This document shows positions 1-7,989 of a DNA stretch of 64,000 nucleotides, in pieces. Source of the stretch: Streptomyces sp. DH41 (GTDB taxonomy: Bacteria; Actinomycetota; Actinomycetes; Streptomycetales; Streptomycetaceae). Position 1 is the stretch's first letter. Every line of letters starts with the position of its first letter. The stretch lies in assembly GCF_029813785.1 (NCBI RefSeq), contig NZ_JARVKY010000003.1:186001-250000 (forward strand), given 5' to 3'. Below the pieces are notes generated by a model, which made no database searches, had not been told where the DNA came from, and worked only from the letters and a program-made list of their open reading frames with translations. Both the position numbers and the translations under genes were made by a program.

Positions 1-1
1 G

Positions 2-655
2 GCCCCCGCCGCGCAGGTTCCCGTGGTGCCGACTCCCGCGCCGGCTCCTGCCTCCGTAAGTCCCGCCTCCGTGCCTCCCGCCTCCGTAAGTCCCGCCTCC
101 GTGACTCCCGCCTCCGTGCCTCCCGCCTCCGCGGCGCCCGCGCCGGTCGTGGTCCGCAGGGCCGACAGCGGCGTACCCGCGCCGCTGCCCGTGCGCGGCA
201 CCCACCGGGACCGGCCCACCCCGGCCGCCGCCGTGCCCGGCGTGCGGCCCGAGGACCGGGGCGTTCTCGCCGAGCACGCGACCGCCCCGCCCGTCCCGCG
301 CCACAGCGCGGTGCGCGGCACCATGGGCAAGCCCCAACTGCCCCGCCGCCGCGCCCAGGAGCACATCGTCCCCCAGCTGCGCGGCGGCCCCGCGCCGCGC
401 CAGGAGCCCGAGCAGTACGCCGGCCACGACCCAGGGCTGATGGCGGCCTTCCAACGCGGCATCGGCCTCGCGGAGGCCCAGCAGCACAGGGAGTCAACCC
501 ATGTGGAGCCGACCCATGTGGAACCGACCCATGTCAGCCAGGCCAACACAGCACCGGCCAACACAGCGCCGGTCGACACCGAGCCGGCCCACATGGCGCC
601 GGCCCGTATGGGGGAACCGCACATGGAACCGCCCCCCAGGGATCCGTCCGGATGA
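2..655 (+). CDS. CvnA-type sensor histidine kinase, C-terminal tail (5' end outside window)
   Basis: The reading frame is already open at the left edge (first full codon at base 2) and stops at the TGA of 653-655. Only the low-complexity cytoplasmic tail is present: six Pro-Ala-Ser-Val-x repeats, a proline/arginine-rich stretch, a block reading MGKPQLPRRRAQEHIVPQL, and a series of Thr-His-Val-Glu-Pro and Asn-Thr-Ala-Pro repeats. Tails like this, and that block in particular, are typical of the nitrate/sulfonate-sensing kinases that head conservon operons. No catalytic domain is visible, so the call rests on the tail and on the roadblock, DUF742 and GTPase genes that follow. The stop overlaps a possible ATG (652-655) of the next gene, which implies one operon. 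Confidence 0.75.
   Translation, partial: APAAQVPVVPTPAPAPASVSPASVPPASVSPASVTPASVPPASAAPAPVVVRRADSGVPAPLPVRGTHRDRPTPAAAVPGVRPEDRGVLAEHATAPPVPRHSAVRGTMGKPQLPRRRAQEHIVPQLRGGPAPRQEPEQYAGHDPGLMAAFQRGIGLAEAQQHRESTHVEPTHVEPTHVSQANTAPANTAPVDTEPAHMAPARMGEPHMEPPPRDPSG
47..136 (+). repeat. Six 15-bp in-frame tandem repeats in the cvnA tail
   Basis: Units start at 47, 62, 77, 92, 107 and 122 and encode PASVS, PASVP, PASVS, PASVT, PASVP and PASAA. The period is a multiple of three, so changes in copy number keep the frame open. A second short repeat series encoding THVEP lies near 496-540. Confidence 0.9.
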
Positions 656-750
656 CCACCCCCGCGACCACTCCCACCCTCGCCTTCTCCACCCCCACCA
701 CCACGACCAGCGCTCCCGCAGATCTTCGTACCCCAAGGAGTCGATCCACC

Positions 751-1185
751 ATGGCGAGCGACGCGCCGACCGGCCATGTATCCGACCTCGACTGGCTGAT
801 GAGCGGCCTCGTGCAGCGCGTGCCGCACACGTCCAGCGCGGTGCTCCTGTCCTGCGACGGACTGGTGAAGTCCGTCCACGGCCTCGACGCCGACAGCGCC
901 GACCACATGGCGGCCCTGGCCTCCGGCCTCTACTCGCTCGGCCGCAGCGCCGGTGTCCGTTTCGGCGACGGCGGCGACGTACGGCAGGTCGTCGTCGAGC
1001 TCGACTCGACCCTGCTGTTCGTCACCACCGCCGGATCCGGCACCTGCCTCGCCGTGCTGGCCGGCCGCGAGGCCGACGCGGCCGTGCTCGGCTACGAGAT
1101 GGCGATGCTGGTCAAGAGCGTCCGCCCCTACCTGGTCACCGCGCCCCGGCAGCACGCCGTCGAACCCCCGGCGATGAGGCCTTGA
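751..1185 (+). CDS. Conservon roadblock/LC7 protein (CvnB type)
   Basis: This 144-residue protein begins MASDAPTGHVSDLDWLMSGL and carries a roadblock/LC7 fold along its whole length: an amphipathic helix, then the SSAVLLSCDGL and STLLFVTTAGSG strands and a C-terminal helix. Roadblock proteins of conservons are thought to act with the small GTPase of the same operon at the membrane sensor. I chose ATG 751 because AAGGAG at 735-740 sits ten bases upstream and homologues begin with this sequence. The frame is also open to an ATG at 652 that overlaps the cvnA stop; that would add 33 Thr/Pro-rich residues of unlikely function. The next gene begins two bases after the stop. Confidence 0.9.
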   Translation: MASDAPTGHVSDLDWLMSGLVQRVPHTSSAVLLSCDGLVKSVHGLDADSADHMAALASGLYSLGRSAGVRFGDGGDVRQVVVELDSTLLFVTTAGSGTCLAVLAGREADAAVLGYEMAMLVKSVRPYLVTAPRQHAVEPPAMRP

Positions 1186-1187
1186 GG

Positions 1188-1562
1188 GTGGCCGCGGCCG
1201 GCGACGGGCCCTGGCTCGACGACGCGGCCGGACGGCTGGTGCGCCCTTTCACCGTGAGCAACGGCCGTACCCGGCCCACCGTCGCGCTCGACCTGATGTC
1301 CCAGGTGATGGCCACGGGGGCGACCCCCCTCGGCTACCTCGGTCCCGAGCACGCGCAGGCACTCGACCTGTGCCGGGCGCCCCTCCCGGTCGCCGAGCTC
1401 GCCGGACGTCTGAGGCTCCCGGTGGCAGTCACCAAGGTGCTGCTGTCGGACCTCGTGGACTGCGGCGCGCTGACCACCAAACCCCCCGCCTCGTTCCACC
1501 ACGACCCCACGGACCGGGCCCTTCTGGAGGCAGTGCTCGATGGACTACGACGACAGCTCTGA
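1188..1562 (+). CDS. DUF742 protein (CvnC type)
   Basis: This 124-residue protein reads PWLDDAAGRLVRPFTVSNGR near its start, a hallmark of DUF742, and ends in a winged-helix-like region (PLPVAELAGRLRLPVAVTKVLLSDLVDCGAL, here cited only in part). It is the third conserved member of conservons; its molecular role is not established. The start is GTG 1188 with GAGG at 1175-1178 upstream. A TTG at 1182 that overlaps the cvnB stop is an alternative. The 3' end overlaps the start of the GTPase gene by 23 bases, which suggests translational coupling. Confidence 0.88.
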   Translation: MAAAGDGPWLDDAAGRLVRPFTVSNGRTRPTVALDLMSQVMATGATPLGYLGPEHAQALDLCRAPLPVAELAGRLRLPVAVTKVLLSDLVDCGALTTKPPASFHHDPTDRALLEAVLDGLRRQL

Positions 1563-2187
1563 CTACGGCCACGGCCCCGTCCCGGGACCCGGCCACGACA
1601 CCACCACCGACCCCTTCCCCACCGCGCTCAAGATCCTCGTGGCGGGCGGGTTCGGAGTGGGCAAGACGACCTTCGTCGGCGCGGTCAGCGAGATCGCACC
1701 GCTGAGCACGGAGGAACTGCTCACCACCGTCAGCGCGGCGACCGACAACCTCGACGGAATCGAGAACAAACTCGAGACAACCGTGGCCATGGACTTCGGC
1801 CGCCTCACCCTCGACCCGCAGCATGTGCTCTATCTGTTCGGAACGCCCGGCCAGGAACGGTTCTGGTTCATGTGGGACGAGCTGTGCGAGGGCGCGCTCG
1901 GCGCCGTGATCATCGCCGACACCCGCCGCCTCGAGGAGTCCTTCGCCGCCGTCGACTTCTTCGAGGAGCGCGGACTCGGCTTCGTCGTCGCGATCAACGA
2001 GTTCGACGGCTCGTACCGCTACGACCCCGAGGAGGTGCGTGCCGCCATGGACCTCCATCCCGAGGTCCCCATCGTGCGCTGCGACGCCCGTATCTCCAGT
2101 TCCGGCGTACAGACCCTGCTCACCCTCGTACGCCACCTCATCGCCCACACACCGGCCCCCACGACGGGGTACGGCGCCCACCGGTGA
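1540..2187 (+). CDS. Conservon small GTPase-like ATP/GTP-binding protein (CvnD type)
   Basis: The 215-residue protein has a P-loop GGFGVGKTT at residues 36-44, a switch-II-like FGTPGQERFWFMW motif that matches the Ras/Rab PGQE element, and an INEFD motif in the place of NKxD. The first 27 residues are a Gly/Asp/Pro-rich leader. Conservon GTPases of this type are proposed to cycle with the roadblock protein and the sensor kinase, giving a heterotrimer-like signalling unit at the membrane. The ATG lies inside the end of the DUF742 gene. The protein has full family length and shows no damage. Confidence 0.92.
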   Translation: MDYDDSSDYGHGPVPGPGHDTTTDPFPTALKILVAGGFGVGKTTFVGAVSEIAPLSTEELLTTVSAATDNLDGIENKLETTVAMDFGRLTLDPQHVLYLFGTPGQERFWFMWDELCEGALGAVIIADTRRLEESFAAVDFFEERGLGFVVAINEFDGSYRYDPEEVRAAMDLHPEVPIVRCDARISSSGVQTLLTLVRHLIAHTPAPTTGYGAHR

Positions 2188-2269
2188 TGCCAGGGCATGC
2201 CCAGGTGATCCCCGCCCACACCGCCACGGAGCCGCACATGACGTACGCCCACAGCGACGGAGCCCGCCC

Positions 2270-2845
2270 ATGAGCTACGACCCGCCGCGCCCGGTCGGAC
2301 GTCTGCTGCTCACCCCCGAGGACCGGGAGGCCCCCGCCCGGGTGCGACGGCTGCGCCGGCTCGGTCTGGCGCAACGCCCGGACCCGGCCCTCGACGCCTT
2401 CGCGGGCCATCTCGCCCGGCTCGCCGAGTCGTCGTACGCGATGGTCAACTTTCTGGTCGAGGGCGGGCAGTTCTTCGCGGGCCTGTGGGTGCCCGAGATC
2501 CCGCCGGTGACGCGCGGGGACGGCACCTGCCCGGAGTTCGGCCGCGTCCAGCCCCGGGACCACGGCTTCTGCCCGCACGTGGTGGTCCGGCGCAAGGCGC
2601 TGGTCCTGGAGGACGTGCGCGACTATCCGCGCTTCGCCGGCAACCCCGTCGTCGACGAGTTCGGCATCCGCTCCTACCTCGGCGCCCCGCTCATCGACAG
2701 TACGGGGACGGTCCTGGGCACGGTGTCCGCGGCCGACGTACGGCCCCGGACCTGGGGGACGGCGGGCCTGACGACGATCAAGTCGGCCGCCGCCGACCTC
2801 GTACGGCGCATCGAACGCAGCGCGGAGGACGGCCTGCCCCTGTGA
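2270..2845 (+). CDS. GAF domain protein, fifth gene of the conservon
   Basis: This 191-residue protein starts MSYDPPRPVGRLLLTPEDRE and is mostly one GAF domain (about residues 45-185), with the typical FCPHVVVRRKALVLEDVRD and IRSYLGAPLIDSTGTVLGT segments, here in part. GAF domains bind small ligands or take part in signalling. The gene follows the GTPase gene by 82 bases on the same strand, so it is probably co-transcribed and belongs to the conservon. Many conservons have a cytochrome P450 at this place; this one has none. The ligand is unknown. The ATG at 2270 was preferred over upstream in-frame codons because the family begins at this point. Confidence 0.85.
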   Translation: MSYDPPRPVGRLLLTPEDREAPARVRRLRRLGLAQRPDPALDAFAGHLARLAESSYAMVNFLVEGGQFFAGLWVPEIPPVTRGDGTCPEFGRVQPRDHGFCPHVVVRRKALVLEDVRDYPRFAGNPVVDEFGIRSYLGAPLIDSTGTVLGTVSAADVRPRTWGTAGLTTIKSAAADLVRRIERSAEDGLPL

Positions 2846-2867
2846 GCCGCGGGCCGGCCTCCGCGGC
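2846..2867 (+). terminator. Possible hairpin terminator after the conservon
   Basis: GCCGCGG (2846-2852) and CCGCGGC (2861-2867) form a seven-base-pair stem with an eight-base loop directly after the GAF gene stop. Only three T residues follow, so termination activity is uncertain. Confidence 0.35.
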
Positions 2868-3035
2868 GGCTTTCCGAGCGGCGTGAAGGAAAGCTGCGGC
2901 CGGGCTTAAGAAAGGCTCGATGGACCGGGGACGGTGTCGTACGGCAGATTGCAGTGCGATTCCCCTCCCCTTCCCGGAAGCGGGCTGCTTCGGCATGCCC
3001 GGTGCCGGGACCCCTCACCGTCAGGAGCCGTAGCG

Positions 3036-4064
3036 TTGAAGGCGCTGGTCAAGGAGAAGGCGGAGCCCGGGCTGTGGCTCGCGGACGTCCCCGAGCCCGT
3101 CATCGGACCCGGTGACGTCCTCATCAAGGTGCTGCGCACCGGCATCTGCGGCACCGACCTGCACATCCGCGCCTGGGACGGCTGGGCCCAGCAGGCCATC
3201 CGCACCCCGCTCGTCGTCGGGCACGAGTTCGTCGGCGAGGTCGTCGACACCGGGCGGGACGTCACCGACATCAAGGCCGGCGACCGGGTCAGCGGTGAAG
3301 GACACCTGGTCTGCGGCAAGTGCCGCAACTGCCAGGCCGGACGGCGCCACCTGTGCCGCGCCACGGTCGGCCTCGGCGTCGGCCGGGACGGCGCGTTCGC
3401 CGAGTACGTCGCCCTGCCCGCCGCCAACGTCTGGGTGCACCGCGTCCCCGTCGACCTCGACGTCGCCGCGATCTTCGACCCGTTCGGCAACGCCGTGCAC
3501 ACCGCTCTGTCCTTCCCGCTGGTCGGCGAGGACGTCCTCATCACCGGCGCCGGACCGATCGGCCTGATGGCCGCCGCCGTGGCCCGGCACGCCGGTGCGC
3601 GCAACGTCGTGATCACCGACGTGAGCGAGGAGCGTCTGGACCTGGCGCTCAAGGTCGGCGTGAGCCTCGCCCTCAACGTGTCGAAGTCGACCATCGCCGA
3701 CGGGCAGCGCGAGCTGGGCCTGCGCGAGGGCTTCGACATCGGGCTGGAGATGTCCGGCCGCCCCGAGGCCATGCGCGACATGATCGCCAACATGACGCAC
3801 GGCGGCCGGATCGCGATGCTCGGCCTGCCCGCCGAGGAGTTCCCGGTCGACTGGGCCCGGATCGTCACCTCGATGATCACGGTGAAGGGCATCTACGGCC
3901 GCGAGATGTTCGAGACCTGGTACGCCATGTCGGTGCTGCTGGAAGGCGGCCTCGACCTCGCCCCCGTGATCACCGGCCGCTACTCCCACCACGACTTCGA
4001 AGCCGCCTTCGCCGACGCCGCGAGCGGCAAGGGCGGCAAGGTCATCCTCGACTGGACCGCGTAA
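3036..4064 (+). CDS. tdh: L-threonine 3-dehydrogenase
   Basis: This zinc-dependent medium-chain dehydrogenase of 342 residues oxidises L-threonine with NAD+ to 2-amino-3-ketobutyrate in the cytoplasm. The catalytic zinc region shows Cys38 in GICGTD and His63-Glu64 in GHEF; the structural zinc lobe has four cysteines at 93, 96, 99 and 107. The Rossmann glycine motif follows in [12 protein letters not shown]. The TTG start at 3036 is supported by AGGAG at 3022-3026 and by family length; the frame stays open upstream without a good ribosome site. kbl follows after 29 bases, so the two form the classical threonine-to-glycine operon. The 190 bases upstream are non-coding and probably hold the promoter. 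Confidence 0.95.
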   Translation: MKALVKEKAEPGLWLADVPEPVIGPGDVLIKVLRTGICGTDLHIRAWDGWAQQAIRTPLVVGHEFVGEVVDTGRDVTDIKAGDRVSGEGHLVCGKCRNCQAGRRHLCRATVGLGVGRDGAFAEYVALPAANVWVHRVPVDLDVAAIFDPFGNAVHTALSFPLVGEDVLITGAGPIGLMAAAVARHAGARNVVITDVSEERLDLALKVGVSLALNVSKSTIADGQRELGLREGFDIGLEMSGRPEAMRDMIANMTHGGRIAMLGLPAEEFPVDWARIVTSMITVKGIYGREMFETWYAMSVLLEGGLDLAPVITGRYSHHDFEAAFADAASGKGGKVILDWTA

Positions 4065-4093
4065 GTCATCCGTCTCTTCCAGGAGCTTCTGAC

Positions 4094-5287
4094 ATGTTCG
4101 ACTCCGTGCGCGACGACCTGCGCGCCACCCTCGACGAGATCCGCGCCGCCGGCCTGCACAAGCCCGAGCGCGTGATCGGCACCCCGCAGTCCGCGACCGT
4201 GAGCGTCACCGCCGGCGGCCGCCCCGGCGAGGTCCTCAACTTCTGCGCCAACAACTACCTCGGCCTCGCCGACCACCCCGAGGTCGTCGCCGCCGCCCAC
4301 GAGGCGCTGGACCGCTGGGGCTACGGCATGGCCTCCGTCCGCTTCATCTGCGGCACCCAGGAGGTCCACAAGGAACTGGAGGCCCGGCTCTCCGCGTTCC
4401 TCGGCCAGGAGGACACGATCCTCTACTCCTCCTGCTTCGACGCCAACGGCGGCGTCTTCGAGACCCTCCTCGGCCCCGAGGACGCGGTGATCTCCGACGC
4501 CCTCAACCACGCCTCGATCATCGACGGCATCCGGCTCAGCAAGGCCCGGCGCTTCCGCTACGCCAACCGCGACCTGGCAGACCTGGAGGCACAGCTCAAG
4601 GCCGCCGGCGACGCCCGCCGCAAGCTGATCGTCACCGACGGCGTCTTCTCCATGGACGGCTACGTGGCCCCGCTCGCCGAGATCTGCGACCTCGCCGACC
4701 GCTACGACGCCATGGTCATGGTCGACGACTCGCACGCCGTCGGCTTCGTCGGCCCCGGCGGACGCGGCACCCCCGAGCTGCACGGTGTCATGGACCGCGT
4801 CGACATCATCACCGGCACCCTCGGCAAGGCGCTGGGCGGCGCCTCCGGCGGCTACGTCGCCGCCCGCGCCGAGATCGTCACCCTGCTGCGCCAGCGCTCG
4901 AGGCCGTACCTTTTCTCCAACACCCTCGCCCCGGTGATCGCCGCCGCCTCCCTCAAGGTCCTCGACCTGCTGGAGTCGGCCGACGACCTGCGTGTGAGGC
5001 TCGCCGAGAACACCGCCCTGTTCCGCCGCCGGATGACCGAGGAGGGCTTCGACATCCTCCCCGGCGACCACGCCATCGCGCCGGTGATGATCGGCGACGC
5101 GTCGAGGGCGGGCCGTCTGGCCGAGCTGCTGCTGGAGCGCGGGGTGTACGTGATCGGCTTCTCCTACCCGGTCGTGCCGCAGGGCCAGGCCCGCATCCGC
5201 GTCCAGTTGTCCGCCGCACACTCGACCGAGGACGTGAACCGCGCAGTGGACGCGTTCGTGGCGGCGCGCGCGGAGCTGGACGCCTGA
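4094..5287 (+). CDS. kbl: Glycine C-acetyltransferase (2-amino-3-ketobutyrate CoA ligase)
   Basis: This PLP enzyme of 397 residues splits 2-amino-3-ketobutyrate with CoA into glycine and acetyl-CoA, completing the threonine degradation begun by Tdh. It belongs to the alpha-oxoamine synthase family: [12 protein letters not shown] near the N terminus, [11 protein letters not shown] for PLP ring contact, and the Schiff-base Lys245 in [10 protein letters not shown]. The ATG follows AGGAG (4081-4085) at normal spacing. Length and motifs are complete. It is downstream of tdh and 47 bases ahead of a LysR gene that reads the same way. Confidence 0.96.
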   Translation: MFDSVRDDLRATLDEIRAAGLHKPERVIGTPQSATVSVTAGGRPGEVLNFCANNYLGLADHPEVVAAAHEALDRWGYGMASVRFICGTQEVHKELEARLSAFLGQEDTILYSSCFDANGGVFETLLGPEDAVISDALNHASIIDGIRLSKARRFRYANRDLADLEAQLKAAGDARRKLIVTDGVFSMDGYVAPLAEICDLADRYDAMVMVDDSHAVGFVGPGGRGTPELHGVMDRVDIITGTLGKALGGASGGYVAARAEIVTLLRQRSRPYLFSNTLAPVIAAASLKVLDLLESADDLRVRLAENTALFRRRMTEEGFDILPGDHAIAPVMIGDASRAGRLAELLLERGVYVIGFSYPVVPQGQARIRVQLSAAHSTEDVNRAVDAFVAARAELDA

Positions 5288-5334
5288 CACGGGCCTGACC
5301 TGCGGCCACGGCGGCGGGTGAGAGAATCGATGCC

Positions 5335-6237
5335 GTGATCGAAGCGCGGCGGCTGCACATCCTCCGAGCGGTGGCGGACCACCGCACCGTGACGGCGGCT
5401 GCCGCCGCGCTGTACCTCACTCCGTCGGCGGTCTCCCAGCAGCTGGCCGCCCTGGAGCAGGAGACCGGCCACCGCCTGGTCGAGCGTGGCGCGAAGGGCG
5501 TACGGCTGACCCCGGCCGGCGAGATCCTGCTCAGCCACACCAATGTCGTCCTCGCCCAGCTGGAGCGCGCGGAGGCGGAACTCGCCGCGTACAGCTCGGG
5601 CGCGGCCGGCACCGTCACGGTCGCCTCCTTCGCGACCGGTATCGCCCTGGTCGTCGCGCCCGCGCTGGCCCGCCTCGCCGAGTCGGCGCCCGGCATCCGC
5701 ATCCGCGTCCAGGACGCCGAGGGCGACGCCAGCCTGCCGATGGTGCTGGACCGGCAGGTCGACGTGGCCGTCGCCGTCGAGTACCGGGGGGCGCCGCCCG
5801 CCGACGACCCGCGTCTGACCCACGTCCCGCTGTACGCCGAGCCCTTCGACGCGGTCGTCCCGGTCTCCCACCGCCTCGCCGACGCCGACGAGGTGCCCCT
5901 CGCGGAGCTGGCCAAGGACCCGTGGATCGGCCCCTACCCGGGCAACCCGTGCCACGACGTGGTGGTCCTGGCCTGCGAGCACGCCGGCTTCCAGCCCCGC
6001 CTGGAACATTCCTCGGACGACTTCCGCGCGGTGGTGTCCCTCGCCGCGGCGGACACCGGCGTGGCGCTCGTCCCGCGTTCGGCGCTGCTCGGCACGGACC
6101 TCACGGGCGTGGTCGTCCGTCCGGTCGACGGGGTCGCGCCCACCCGCCGCGTCTTCGCGGCCGTACGCCGGGGCACCGAGGAGCACCCGCTGATCCGCCC
6201 GGTGCTGGACGCGCTCGCCGACGCGGCCCGGGCGTGA
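5335..6237 (+). CDS. LysR-family transcriptional regulator
   Basis: The 300-residue protein has an N-terminal winged helix-turn-helix with the LysR signature (HILRAVADHRTVTAAAAAL followed by TPSAVSQQLAALE) and a C-terminal periplasmic-binding-like effector domain from about residue 90. It starts at GTG 5335 with a weak GAGAGA ribosome site. It lies 47 bases after kbl on the same strand and may be read from the tdh promoter; whether it controls threonine breakdown cannot be told from sequence. The effector is unknown. Confidence 0.92.
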   Translation: MIEARRLHILRAVADHRTVTAAAAALYLTPSAVSQQLAALEQETGHRLVERGAKGVRLTPAGEILLSHTNVVLAQLERAEAELAAYSSGAAGTVTVASFATGIALVVAPALARLAESAPGIRIRVQDAEGDASLPMVLDRQVDVAVAVEYRGAPPADDPRLTHVPLYAEPFDAVVPVSHRLADADEVPLAELAKDPWIGPYPGNPCHDVVVLACEHAGFQPRLEHSSDDFRAVVSLAAADTGVALVPRSALLGTDLTGVVVRPVDGVAPTRRVFAAVRRGTEEHPLIRPVLDALADAARA

Positions 6238-6256
6238 GACTTCCGTAACCCGGCTG

Positions 6257-6289
6257 TCTCATATCCGGGATAGCGTCCCGGATATGAGA
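6257..6289. promoter_or_regulatory. 14-bp perfect inverted repeat overlapping the XRE-cupin start codon
   Basis: TCTCATATCCGGGA (6257-6270) and TCCCGGATATGAGA (6276-6289) are perfect inverted copies separated by TAGCG. The right arm contains the ATG at 6284-6286 of the XRE-cupin gene. Such a site fits an autoregulatory operator for that regulator. Since the ribosome site would fall inside the stem, the message may be leaderless or translation may be masked by the hairpin. Confidence 0.75.
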
Positions 6290-6862
6290 GACACGGATGA
6301 CGCTCCCGATCCCGTGGACGCCCGGCTCGCCGCCCGGCTGACCGAACTGCGGGCGGAACACGGCTGGTCGCTGGGGGAGCTGGCGGAACGCACCGGGGTG
6401 AGCCGCTCCACGCTGTCCCGCGCCGAGCGGGCGGAGACCAGCCCCACCGCCTCCCTCCTGAACCGCCTGTGCGCGGTCTACGGGAGGACCATGTCCCGGC
6501 TGCTCAGCGAGGTCGAGGCGGAACCGGCGCTGCTGGTACGCGCCGCCGAGCAGCGGTTGTGGGAGGACCGGTCCGCCGGGTTCGTACGCCGCTCGGTGTC
6601 CCCGCCGCACGCCGGACTGCGCGGCGAACTCGTCGAGGGACGGCTCACCGCCGGCGCCGACATCGCCTACGACCGGCCTCCCGTACCCGGCCTGGAGCAG
6701 CACATCTGGGTCCTGGAAGGGGCCCTGGAGGTGACGGCACAGGACGTCGCGCACCGTCTCGGCACCGGGGACTGCCTGCGGATGCGGGTGTGGGGGCCCA
6801 CGAGGTTTCGCTGCGCCGGGCCCGAGGACGCGCGTTACGCGCTGGCGGTGGTGCTGCCGTGA
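6284..6862 (+). CDS. XRE-family regulator with C-terminal cupin domain
   Basis: The 192-residue protein has an XRE helix-turn-helix at about residues 10-65 (LGELAERTGVSRSTLSRAER) and a small cupin barrel at about 110-190. This architecture is common in regulators that sense small metabolites. ATG 6284 lies within a perfect palindrome (see the operator entry), and there is no Shine-Dalgarno in normal position, so leaderless translation is likely. GTG 6314 is an alternative start that would still keep the whole helix-turn-helix. The stop overlaps the next gene by four bases (GTGA), so the acetyltransferase is probably its operon partner and possible target. Confidence 0.9.
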   Translation: MRDTDDAPDPVDARLAARLTELRAEHGWSLGELAERTGVSRSTLSRAERAETSPTASLLNRLCAVYGRTMSRLLSEVEAEPALLVRAAEQRLWEDRSAGFVRRSVSPPHAGLRGELVEGRLTAGADIAYDRPPVPGLEQHIWVLEGALEVTAQDVAHRLGTGDCLRMRVWGPTRFRCAGPEDARYALAVVLP

Positions 6863-7392
6863 TCGTGAGCCGCGTCGACGAGTGCCGGCTGACGGCACTG
6901 CTGGAGGAGTTGGCCGACCTGCTGACCGACACCGTCGAGGGCGGCGCGTCGGTCGGCTTCCTCGCGCCGCTCGGCCGAGCGGAGGCCGTCGCCTGGTGGC
7001 GGGGGCGGGCCGCCGCCGTGGCGGCCGGGCGGCTCGCCGTGTGGGTGGCGTGCGAGGGGGAGCGGGTGACCGGGACCGTGAGCCTCGCCCTGCCGGACAA
7101 GCCCAACAGCCGCCACCGCGCCGAACTGGTCAAACTCATGGTGTCCCGCACGGCCCGCGGCCGCGGCCTGGGCCGCGTGCTCCTGACCACCGCCGAGGAG
7201 GCGGCCGTGGCGGCCGGCATCACCCTGCTCCACCTGGACACCGAGACCGGCAGCCCCGCCGAACACCTCTACCGCTCCGCCGGCTGGGCCCGGGCCGGGA
7301 CGATCCCCGACTACGCGGCGGACCCGGGCGGGGAACTGCGGCCGACGACGCTCTACTTCAAGCAGGTCGGCGCCCCGACCGTAGCCGGGTGA
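6859..7392 (+). CDS. GNAT-family N-acetyltransferase
   Basis: The 177-residue protein has the GNAT acetyl-CoA binding motif in VSRTARGRGLGRVLLTTAEE (R-x-x-G-x-G type) and the C-terminal LYRSAGWARAG element. It probably acetylates a small amine or protein N terminus in the cytoplasm; the substrate is not evident. GTG 6859 overlaps the stop of the XRE-cupin regulator; GTG 6865 is also possible. Translational coupling to the regulator suggests that the two act on the same compound, for example as a self-protection pair. Confidence 0.88.
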   Translation: MIVSRVDECRLTALLEELADLLTDTVEGGASVGFLAPLGRAEAVAWWRGRAAAVAAGRLAVWVACEGERVTGTVSLALPDKPNSRHRAELVKLMVSRTARGRGLGRVLLTTAEEAAVAAGITLLHLDTETGSPAEHLYRSAGWARAGTIPDYAADPGGELRPTTLYFKQVGAPTVAG

Positions 7393-7422
7393 TTGTCAGT
7401 GGCGGCGGTTACGGTGCCTGAC

Positions 7423-7782
7423 ATGCCGGACGCAGAAGACGTACGCCGTATCGCCCTGTCCCTGCCGGACACGACGGAGAAGACCGCCTGGAACATGCCC
7501 ACGTTCAGGGTCGCGGGAAAGATGTTCGCCACGCTGCCCGAGGACGAGACCTCCATCGCGGTGCGCTGCCCCAAGGAGGAGCGCGACGAACTGGCGCTGG
7601 CCGAGCCGGAGAAGTTCTGGATCGCCGGCCACGAGGCCCAGTTCGCGTGGGTGCGGGCCCGCCTCGATGCCCTCGACGGCGAGGACGAGCTGCGTGACAT
7701 CCTCGCCGACTCCTGGCGTCAGGCGGCACCGCCCCGGCTGCTGGAGGCCCACCCCCGGCTGGGGCTGCCGGCCGGGGGCTGA
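7423..7782 (+). CDS. MmcQ/YjbR family protein
   Basis: This 119-residue protein begins MPDAEDVRRIALSLPDTTEK and has the YjbR double-wing fold: PTFRVAGKMFATL, then SIAVRCPKEERDELA, and a final helix with AWVRARLD. Members resemble DNA-binding CyaY-like folds but their role is unknown. ATG 7423 matches the usual family start; the frame extends to a TTG at 7393 directly after the preceding stop, which would add ten residues. It lies 30 bases after the acetyltransferase and may share its transcript. Confidence 0.85.
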   Translation: MPDAEDVRRIALSLPDTTEKTAWNMPTFRVAGKMFATLPEDETSIAVRCPKEERDELALAEPEKFWIAGHEAQFAWVRARLDALDGEDELRDILADSWRQAAPPRLLEAHPRLGLPAGG

Positions 7783-7876
7783 AAATCCTTCGAGCGTTGT
7801 CAGTGCCCCGTGGCATGATCCGGAGTCGTGCGTGGCAGCCGGGGCCGGAGGGGGGCTCCGGCTGCCAAGAACCACG

Positions 7877-7918
7877 ACACGCGAGCACGGGCAGCGGACA
7901 CGCGAGCACGGGCAGCGG
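7877..7918. repeat. Two perfect 21-bp tandem repeats in an intergenic region
   Basis: The unit covers 7877-7897 and is repeated exactly at 7898-7918. It lies in the 207-base space between the YjbR gene and the MFS gene and upstream of the chosen MFS start. No other structure was seen in this space. Confidence 0.85.
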
Positions 7919-7989
7919 ACGCACGGCTCCGTCGGGCCGGGGTTCGCACGGCCGTGGTCGGCGGGAGCGGCAGGGGAGGGGAGCGCGGG

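Noticed and set aside
2238..2273. Eleven-codon frame directly before the GAF gene, ending over its ATG
   Set aside because: It could be a coupling leader peptide, but has no clear ribosome site and nothing shows that it is translated.
7877..7918. Possible CRISPR or phage-like repeat
   Set aside because: Only two adjacent 21-base copies with no spacers; it is a simple tandem duplication. No array was seen anywhere in the window.
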